A stretch of 64,000 bases of DNA, from NCBI GenBank assembly GCA_012845835.1, contig JABAKD010000029.1, positions 15,417,453 to 15,481,452 of the forward strand, in the 5' to 3' direction. Below, piece after piece: positions 56,925 through 64,000 of the stretch (position 1 is the first letter of the stretch; the number at the start of each line of letters is the position of its first letter). Origin of the DNA: Undaria pinnatifida (lineage: Eukaryota; Sar; Phaeophyceae; Laminariales; Alariaceae). The notes under the pieces are model-generated. The model had not been told where the DNA came from. It was given only the letters and a program-made list of their open reading frames with translations, and made no database searches. The position numbers and the translations under genes are program-made.

Positions 56925-57311
56925 GTGATGGTCTTGCTGAGATCATTGGTATTCCGACAAGACCGACTGGAAGAGCGGATGGCCAGCGACCGGGACCGTG
57001 GAGAGGCCCAGCCCAACCCTGGCAGGGAACGCCAAGATGGAGTCATAACCGGTGGGAACTTGCCAGCCCCTGGTGGTATACACGTAGACGAAAATAGACA
57101 TGACGAATTTGTTAAGAGTTCAGGTGTAAATGTAGGCCCTCGCGAATTTAGTAGCATAAAGCAGGCAGCCCCCAAATTCAGTGGCAAGCCTGAGGAATTC
57201 CCTGTATGGAGTAGGATGTTTGAAGCGTTCGTATCAATGAGTGTTTGTTTGGGTTCTATGCTTACAGACATAGAGGTAGCTGTAGGTGACACAACCAAAG
57301 ACACGCAATAA
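56925..57311 (+). pseudogene. copia Gag N-terminal part
   Basis: 128 codons then an in-frame TAA. Its basic/acidic N-terminal part (EERMASDRDRGEAQPNPG) is followed by PKFSGKPEEFPVWSRMFEAF, the segment at the start of the copia Gag core (the xFxGxxxxxWxxxF pattern of UBN2/DUF4219-type Gag). An interruption separates it from the next Gag frame at 57383. A shorter upstream ATG at 56893 opens a frame that stops at 56928. Confidence 0.82.
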
Positions 57312-57382
57312 TTTATTTCGCAAGGTTTGAGCCGTCCACACATCAAGAATGGCGGGTTGCATGGATATGTCTGACTGAAAGC

Positions 57383-58078
57383 ATGACTGATACTGGCCTA
57401 TTAGACAGCGTGTTTGCCAGGCAATCGCCAAGCGGTGCTTGGAGAATGCTTCGGGATTGGTTTCTTCCTAAATCAGTTGCTACACAGGTCAAATGGTCGG
57501 ACGCGTTTGTTGCAGTACATATGGAGAAGGGTGAGGAGCCCATGAAATTCATCGGTCGTGTAGACAAGATTGTTGGTACTCTTGCTTCGCTTGGTGCGCC
57601 GAAATCAGAAGGAGAAGTGAACCGCAAGCTGGTACGAGTACTTACAGCTGACTACCAGATTGAACAACGCGCGCTCTTGTACCGCGATGAAACCACCCAA
57701 GCAGAGATAGAGAACATTGTCAGACAGAGGCACCTGAGACTTCCCGTGTCAAAGGGAAAGAACGTGGATCAGGCACTGTTTTCGAATGGTGCTGCCCGAG
57801 GTGGCCGCGGAGGTGGGCGTGGAGTTAGCCGTGGAGGTGGTCGCGAATCCAACCGTAACAACGTTAGGTCGCGAAACAAGAAATCAGCGAAAGCCGATGC
57901 TAGGCAGGGTAACGAAGGTAGCAGCAGCCCCCCAACCCCCAAGCAGACCATCCCCCAATCGGAGTATGATAAGGTGTATCCGTTGCTGGGAACCCGGGCA
58001 CATGTAGTACCAGTGCAAGGCTCGTGTCACCCCGGCTTCGGAGAGGACGTCTGGCGAAGGTGCACGGGGACAGAATAA
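57383..58078 (+). pseudogene. copia Gag C-terminal part
   Basis: 231 codons. Gag core with KWSDAFVAVHMEKGEEPMKF, NRKLVRVLTADY and ENIVRQRHLRL; an RG-rich nucleic-acid-binding stretch (ARGGRGGGRGVSRGGG), then SPPTPKQTIPQSEYDKV. The zinc knuckle CIRCWEPGHM lies in another frame at about 57975-58007 and runs into a TAG, so a frameshift removes it from this frame. In active copies the knuckle binds the RNA for packaging. Confidence 0.85.
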
Positions 58079-58183
58079 CAGCGGCGAGACTGTGTGCTGC
58101 CTTGCGAATTCTATGTTTAGCCGCAGTGATGACTCGTGTGCTGAGGAAGGTAGTGAGAGCATAACGGAGAGCTAAGCTTAGAA

Positions 58184-58744
58184 TTGATAGCAGACAGTGG
58201 TGCTTCATTTCACATGACTCATTCAGCTGACCTGTTGAGTGACGTACGCATGTGCGACGACAAGGTTAGGATCGGTGACAACCACCTGATCGACGTCGTG
58301 GAGTCTGGCTCGCTGACTGTAGTCTTCCCCGGAGATCTAACTGTTAAACTGTTAGATGTGGCTTACATGCCGGACTTGGCGTTAAATTTGTTTTTGCTAA
58401 TGGCCGCGCATGAACAGGGAGTAGGATTCATGACCGAGGATGAGGGCTTGTGCACTTCTCTTTTCGATGGGCGGTTGAGATTCGAGGGTGATGGATCTAG
58501 TTACTCCAACTTCGCTTGCAGGATAGAGCCAGACAAAGGCTATGTGCCGTTTCCCCTATTGACCCCCGACCCCGCTGAGAACCGTTTGGAGACTGGTTGC
58601 GATTTTCCCCTGGCGTTTCCCGTGCTTGCCCCCGGTAGCGCTGCTTCTGCTGAGACTGCTGTAGATATCAACATTTTCCACTGCGTGCATGGCCACTCTA
58701 ACGAATTACTGCTGAGAGAGACCGCAAAGGCACTTGTCGTATAA
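58184..58744 (+). pseudogene. copia aspartic protease and pre-integrase domain
   Basis: Opens with IADSGASFHMTHSADL, the DSGA active site of the copia protease, followed by VRIGDNHLIDVVESGSLTVV and LLDVAYMPDLALNLFLL, the typical protease body. It ends with FHCVHGHSNELLLRETAKAL, the start of the pre-integrase zinc-binding region (His residues visible), and stops at 58744. The C-C half of the zinc finger is displaced into other frames near 58770 (GCSMAKGYRK). Confidence 0.85.
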
Positions 58745-58886
58745 CTGTTAGGGACGCTAAGACCCTGTACTGGCTGTTCTATGGCGAAAGGTTACCGCAA
58801 ACCAACCCCCAGCAGCACTAAGTCGCGCACTCCAGAGACGTTGGGACGGGTCTTTGTTGATCTAAGTAGCCCTAACCCCTTCTCAG

Positions 58887-60455
58887 TTGGGTAAGAGGTG
58901 TTTCATGTTAGTGAAGGATGACTTCTCTAGCTATGCGTGGGTATATTTTCTGAAGCACAAGTCGGATGCAGCAGACGCGTTTAGGAAGTTTTTGGCTGAT
59001 GTGCGCGCCGACGGTGTCCCCTCGAAGGTTGAGATTGTAAGGTCTGATAACGGTGGGGAATTTGGTGGGGAGTCTGGAGAGGTGAGCAAACAGTTTTGCA
59101 TCAAGCAGGAATTCACCAATGCGGACAGCCCAAAGCAGAACGGTGTTGTCGAGAGAGCGCTAGGCATCATTCAAAATGCAGCGCTTACTGCGCGCATCCA
59201 AGCTCCTATCATTTTCCTGCTCGTTCAACTACCACCGACCGAATCCCTGTGGGTGGAAGCGGTGCACTGGTCTTGTGACGCCTTGAACAACACCGCAACC
59301 ACTGCCAACCCCGGCAACAAGTCTCCGCATAAAATGTGGCATGGAGCTGCCGTACCTGCCTCGCCACACCCGTTCCTTCGCCTAGCGTACTGCCGCTGGA
59401 ACCGCCCGTCTAAGTCGTCACCCCGGGCCGAGAGCTGCTTTTACATCGGGCCGGGCATCGATCACCCAAGTGACTCTTTGCGGATGCTCACGCGGGGGAA
59501 CAGGGTGGTGGAAACTCGAGATGTGACCTGGGAGGCAACGCGTGATGAGGGAGCGGTACTATCCCAGCTGTCGGAGGTACCGGAACAGGGAGGGGCGCTG
59601 GAGCTAGAAGATGCGCCAGAGCTGGGAGGGACGGAGGACTTTGGCTCCGCCCCGACGACTCCACTGCCGGTTTTGAGGAGGGGAATTCCTCACCAACTCC
59701 GTGCGGTGTCCCCAATGACGCAAGCGGTGTCTCCGATACCGCAAGCTGGCGACGAGTTTCGCGCCGAAGATGTGGAGCCAAACGATACATTAGCGGTCAG
59801 CAGCGAATTGTCTGACAGCGACTCTTCGTCTCAGGATGGGAGCGACGCGTCAGCCTCTGACGATGGAGCTCCGACCCCCACGGCGGTCCGGACTGCTGCA
59901 CGCCAACTTGAAGCGCACATGTCAGGACCGGGCAATGATGAAGAGATTCGGGAGGGACGTACGAGAGCGCAGACCAGGTCGCTCAATCGCGAAGCGGCAG
60001 CAGGACTGATTAGTGCGATCGGGCCCTGTGAAGGAGGCCGTGTGTTCCAGGCGCTACTGGCGGCGAATGAAGCAGAGTGTGAGAAGACGAAGTTGCCGGG
60101 TTGCCTTGTCAAAGAGGCGGAACCGGAACCAACGTCATACACTGCAGCTCGTATGTCAAAGCATTCGGACGTTTGGATGGACGCGATGAGATCGGAGTTT
60201 GATGGACTCGAAGCTGCTGGAACGTTCGTGGAGGTTTCTGAAATTCCCGCGAGTAGCAATATCGTAGAGTCAAAGTGGCTCTTGAAGTGGAAGAGTGATG
60301 CGCACGGCATGATTGATAGAGCTCAGGCACGGTTGGTAGCTAAGGGCTATAGCCAGGTAGAGGGAGTCGACTACTTCGAGACTTTTGCCCCACTGCCCCG
60401 ACCACGTCTAACAGACTCATTGCAGCAATGGCGTGCAAGCTTGATTGGGACTTGA
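58887..60455 (+). pseudogene. copia integrase core, linker and RT start
   Basis: 522 codons. Integrase core: DDFSSYAWVYFLKHKSDAAD, then EIVRSDNGGEFGGESGEV (second catalytic Asp) and SPKQNGVVERALGII (catalytic Glu); the first catalytic Asp (FVDLSSP) lies just upstream at about 58857, out of this frame. Next come an integrase C-terminal segment (ESCFYIGPG), a Ser/Asp-rich linker with SSELSDSDSSSQDGSDASAS and the RT N-terminus (EPEPTSYTAARMSKHSDVW, WLLKWKSDAHG, ARLVAKGYSQVEGVDYFETF). The frame ends at about 60420 by a frameshift into the next frame. Confidence 0.9.
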
Positions 60456-61675
60456 GACACTTGGACGTTGACCACGCCTTTATTCAGGCAGAGTTGGATA
60501 CCGAGATTTTCTTGAGACTTCCTCGCGGTTGTGGCGAGATGTCGGGTGAGGTAGTCCTACTCAACAAAGCTCTTTACGGGCTGAAGCAGAGTGGCCGCGC
60601 ATGGTGCAAGCTACTGTCGTCAACTTTAGTAGAGTGTGGGTTTGAGCAGTGCTTGGTAGACCCGTGCGTGTTTCGGCTAATGTTGAATGACGCGGTGGTG
60701 GCGGTGCTGGTGGTCCACGTGGAGGGCATCACGATCGCAGCGACCAAGGAGGTGACGGATTCGGTAGTAGCTGATCTCAATAGGAGATCTCCTACAAAAT
60801 ATCTGGGCGAGGTTACGTGGTACATGGGTAGCGAGTACAGGAGGGATCGTGAGAAGGGAACCCTGGAGATTTCGCAGACTCAGTTCATCCGAAACGTCGT
60901 CGACCGTTTCGGTATCACTAAGACCAGCCGCATCCCCTCTTCACCGTCGTTGGACCTCAGGTACGTGAGTGATGAGGAACCTGTGGTGGACGCGAATTTC
61001 CGTGAAATTGTGGGGAGTTTGCTGTGGATTGCGAACCAGACGAGACCTGACATCTCCAACGCAGTGCGATCGATTGCGCTGTTCTCGCACGATCCTAAGA
61101 AAGTACACGTCAAGGCTGCTAGGATGGTTCTCGAGTACTTGAGCGCTACAGCCCACTTGGGCGTGACTTTCAGGAAAAAGAGTAAGTTGGGGGATGTACA
61201 GTTGGAATACGACCTAGAGACGTACGTAGACGCAGACTATGCCCACAAGGTCGAGAACAGGCGTTCGGTATCTGGTGTAGCTGTTTGCTGCGGAGAAACG
61301 CTCGTATCCTGGTTTTCTAGGACGCAGAAATGCGTTACGATCTCCACCACTGAGGCCGAGTACGTAGCGATGGCCGACGGGGTGAAGGAGGCCCGGTACG
61401 TGCGAGGAGTCTTGGTTTTCTTGATGCCTAGTCTTGGATTGCCGAGCATCGGAGTATTTGAAGACAACAAAGAGGTGATTGACTTGGCTAAAAACCCACT
61501 GAGTTCCTCAAACAGCAAGCACATCGATGTGAGGTACCACTTCCTGCGCGAGTTGGTGAGAAAAGGAGACTTACGCGTCAAGTACTTAATGACGGAGGAT
61601 CAACATGCGAACATTCTCACCAAGGCGATTGCTTGGGAGAGTTTTGAGAAGAACCGTGACTTGTTGGGGATATAA
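60428..61675 (+). pseudogene. copia reverse transcriptase palm and RNase H
   Basis: 415 codons. RT: LDVDHAFIQAELDTEIFLRL, KALYGLKQSGRAWCKL, CLVDPCVFRLM. The catalytic YVDD-type box reads VVHVEGITI, so the second Asp pair is replaced by Glu-Gly and activity is doubtful. RNase H: YVDADYAHKVENRRSVSG, TISTTEAEYVAMADG, VFEDNKEVIDLAKNP, SKHIDVRYHFLREL and ILTKAI. The catalytic acids of RNase H (D, E, D) look intact. It ends at 61675 shortly before the 3' LTR. Confidence 0.9.
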
Positions 61676-61751
61676 GTTTCCCGCCGTAAATTGCTTTTGG
61701 GAGTTGCCAGTGTTGTTGGAGGCTTGTTAGTTGATCCAGCGCCAAGGAGGG

Positions 61752-62174
61752 TGCTTGATATAGCTTGTCTCAACGAACAAAGTAGGAACAACGATGGACA
61801 CGGAGGATCGTCCGACGGGGTATTGTCGGATTACCCGACGGGTATTATAGCATGTGAAGGACACGTGGAATAGTCCTGAAGGTCCTGGTAGACTGTTCCT
61901 GGAACCAATCTAGGAACACGTGGAAATATGAGAATGTAGTACCTGAATTATTTGGGAATTTGGGGGCTTTGAGAATATGGCCTGGTGTGGAGCGAGATGG
62001 CTTCGCCCACTCGCCACACTCCATCTCTTTCCCTCTCATCATCATCCGGGACCGGCTAATAAAGACATCTATATGCCATCTTCTTCACATTGTGTGTTGC
62101 AGTGAAGCTCGCGCGCTGAGACTGGGCTGCTGGGAGCACATTATTATTCTTCGCATGACCGATTTAATCCAACA
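61752..62174 (+). repeat. 3' LTR of the copia element
   Basis: Begins TGCTTGATATAGCTTG and ends ATTTAATCCAACA. About 85-90% identical to the 5' LTR by eye, with an 11-bp net length difference caused mainly near 61850 (GGGTATTATAGCATGTGAAG against the longer 5' version). Preceding sequence CCAGCGCCAAGGAGGG matches CTCCCTAGCGCTGG next to the 12803-13195 LTR. Confidence 0.93.
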
Positions 62175-62179
62175 TTTCA

Positions 62180-64000
62180 CAGCAGTAGCAGTTTGCGTCC
62201 GGCCGAAGGCACACGTCTTGGTCATCAACGTCGAGTAGAAATATACAGACTGGCTCGTCGTTAGTTCCTCGCGAGGTTCCGAGGGGTGGGACTACGAGGC
62301 GATGCTCGGAGGTTCCAAAAATCTGGAAAACCAACCACTACGAACGGCTAGGCGCATGTTCAGCGAGTTCCTCGCTTTCAAATTAAAGGGTCATCACAAA
62401 TCGTTTGACGCTTCATCCATTTTATGCTAAATGATACGACACCATGTCCCATGGTAGATCACGATATCGGCATGTGTGCGGTGACTTTACCGTCGGTCGA
62501 TCACGGTTGAAAACAACACGACGGTGGGGAGCGAGTGGTTCAATAAAAGCGTCATTCGTGGGAGCTGCTTTCGCGCGGTGGCCGGTGGTCATATTTAACA
62601 TTTACGAATGTTGTGGCACAAATGCCTGTTTCCCTTCAAACTCAAATTAGGTTGGGGTTTCGATCTTTGTAGGCCAACATCAGATTTGCGGTGGTAGTCC
62701 ACAGCTCACATATCGTAATTTCCATCGGCAACGCCCCTGGGGCAAAAGTTTGTTTTGAGGGGAGACTTCGTCAAACCAACTAGTCTATAGCCCCGGGGGG
62801 AAAAGCCCCGTGGGTTTCTTCCCAAAAAAGGTGTTACCGACACATCCGCCACATAATCGTGTGCCGCTTGCTTTTTTGCCGCCGCGCACAGAAAGGCGGA
62901 GCGTTCGTTCTTGTGTGTCTACGGTACCGACATTCACGGGAGTGTTCTGACGAAATAATTGTTTCGGTGTCGTCTGATTGTTCGTCTGATTGTTTCGGTG
63001 TCGGTTTTGTTCTACCTACTGTAGTTTAGTCTTCCTGTGCCATGCTTGACGTGGTGTACCGGTGGGAAACAGTATTTTTTGTACGAGTGGAGTTTGAATG
63101 GATGGGACGGCTACAAACGGAGACAAAAAACGAACCAAAAGCGCGCAGCAAGCAACAACAACGAATGCGCACTGCTCATTGCCTACAACTCGCAGAGGGG
63201 TAGAATGCAATAACTCACGTATGCCTATGTTTCCCCAGACGTGACATCGTTTTTCGTGCCGCCCCCCGTTGGGGGGACAATTTATTCTGCTATTGAAAAG
63301 TGGTATCGGGGGTACTACATAGGCAGGGAGGACTTGGTGAAAATAGGCAAATATAGTTAATTTCCCGCGGATATCACAACGTTCTTACCACTTCTGCGGC
63401 CATTTGAGGGGATAGGGAGACACACGGACAGAGACATTGACCGAGAATATTATGATATCTCACATGCACGAGGCACTCGACACGATTTACTAAGAACATC
63501 AGCATAGCACCGTCAGCACAGCATCGTCAGCAGCAGCAAAGCATCAGTGGCCGAAAGACTGCAGCTAGGGAGGTCTGTCGCTGCTCCTGCAGAGTTATTA
63601 GGGAGGTCTGTCGCTTGTGCCAGCGAGTATGAGCCCGCCGCATCGCCTGGCGCTGCTGTCGCTATTAATATAAATTCAGCGCGCACCGATCGGCGTCTGT
63701 CCGTCGCCACTTCGCAGTCGTCTTCTTCCTCCATATCTCGATGCCGCATGTAGGGCTTGCCTCGTATATAACCTTGCCGTTGCTGTCTGTGATGCTACTG
63801 TACCCCCGACCAATTATTTGTTGGCTCCACACTATAATGAAACAGGTGGTTGGTTACTGTCTCGAAATTATGCGGAGAACGGATTGGACAGCAGCAAGCA
63901 AACGCACGAGAACAGAAGGACGCAGGAGCCAACCCTGGCAGCGGTTCCCAGCTGGGACCATGCGTCCGTACAGCACGAGCGGTGGCTGTCGTTTTGCCTG
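62180..64000. other. no gene recognised
   Basis: Only short frames. A small duplication (CGTCTGATTGTT at about 62971 and 62984, flanked by TGTTTCGGTGTCG) and a CAGCA-rich stretch at about 63497-63540 are the only structures seen. The window ends in unassigned sequence. Confidence 0.4.

Larger units (their letters stand above)
56410..62174 (+). mobile_element. full-length Ty1/copia LTR retrotransposon
   Basis: 5765 bp. 5' LTR 56410-56843 and 3' LTR 61752-62174 both run from TG to CA and are flanked by the identical 5-mer TTTCA (56405-56409 and 62175-62179), a perfect TSD. Internal order is gag, protease, integrase, RT, RNase H, which defines copia (integrase before RT). All major domains are present, but frames are broken by shifts at about 57310, 58000, 58745 and 60420. 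The RT catalytic box is altered. The LTR pair differs at many sites and by length (434 against 423 bp), so the insertion is not recent. It is a relative of the copia remnant at 12803-17035. Confidence 0.95.

Overview
The window looks like nuclear DNA of a complex eukaryote, most likely a brown alga (Ectocarpus-like stramenopile). The reasons are one intron-rich gene with long introns, a protein that joins Pmp-type (polymorphic outer membrane protein) repeats to a polytopic membrane domain, several transposon classes, and a mass of microsatellites and minisatellites. There are no bacterial operons, rRNA genes or complete tRNA genes. The organism is inferred; no species-diagnostic gene is present.

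Layout. From 1 to 12.8 kb there is almost only repeat DNA: a ~290-bp unit x3 (379-1245), an ~860-877-bp unit x3 with an internal AGC microsatellite (2152-4757), a GAT run (7159-7208), a 'CAGATC' minisatellite in two blocks (7780-8370, 9170-9880) and a CTGT run (11543-11662). From 12.8 to 17.0 kb lies a decayed minus-strand Ty1/copia element that has lost its integrase region. It is cut off by a 1.86-kb G-rich minisatellite (17036-18895). A hAT-like non-autonomous element (20098-21624) with terminal inverted repeats (TIRs) and a near-perfect 8-bp target-site duplication (TSD) is followed by a ruined Helitron/Pif1-type helicase (21957-22780). From 22.8 to 29.9 kb I see a 308-bp tandem repeat, one copy of a TIR-family end, one possible unassigned exon (27606-27938) and otherwise nothing convincing.

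The one convincing host gene is on the minus strand, 49571 to 29951. Ten exons could be placed. Five small ones (84, 84, 84, 84, 78 nt) each encode exactly one Pmp repeat and are bounded by phase-1 introns that split a Gly codon. A 324-nt exon then carries four fused repeats, followed by Cys-rich exons and a last exon with most of a polytopic membrane domain. The start codon and signal peptide were not found. Its introns hold a palindromic TIR element (35385-36850), a nonsense-riddled Ty3/gypsy integrase (40635-42542), two inverted ~650-bp modules (38605-39258 and 45405-46045) and a CATCAC hexanucleotide run. Just upstream of the first exon found are two hairpins built from one short motif next to an isolated tRNA-like T-arm (49601-49995).

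From 50 to 64 kb: unassigned DNA with a short interstitial telomere-like tract (52540-52558), two more copies of the TIR family (53085-53205, 53900-54318), a Tc1/mariner-like non-autonomous element with TA duplication (54937-56228), and a full-length Ty1/copia element (56410-62174) with two LTRs and a perfect 5-bp TSD. Its reading frames are broken and the reverse-transcriptase catalytic box is substituted. The window therefore shows one host surface-protein gene in a region shaped by at least five transposon lineages and by repeat expansion.
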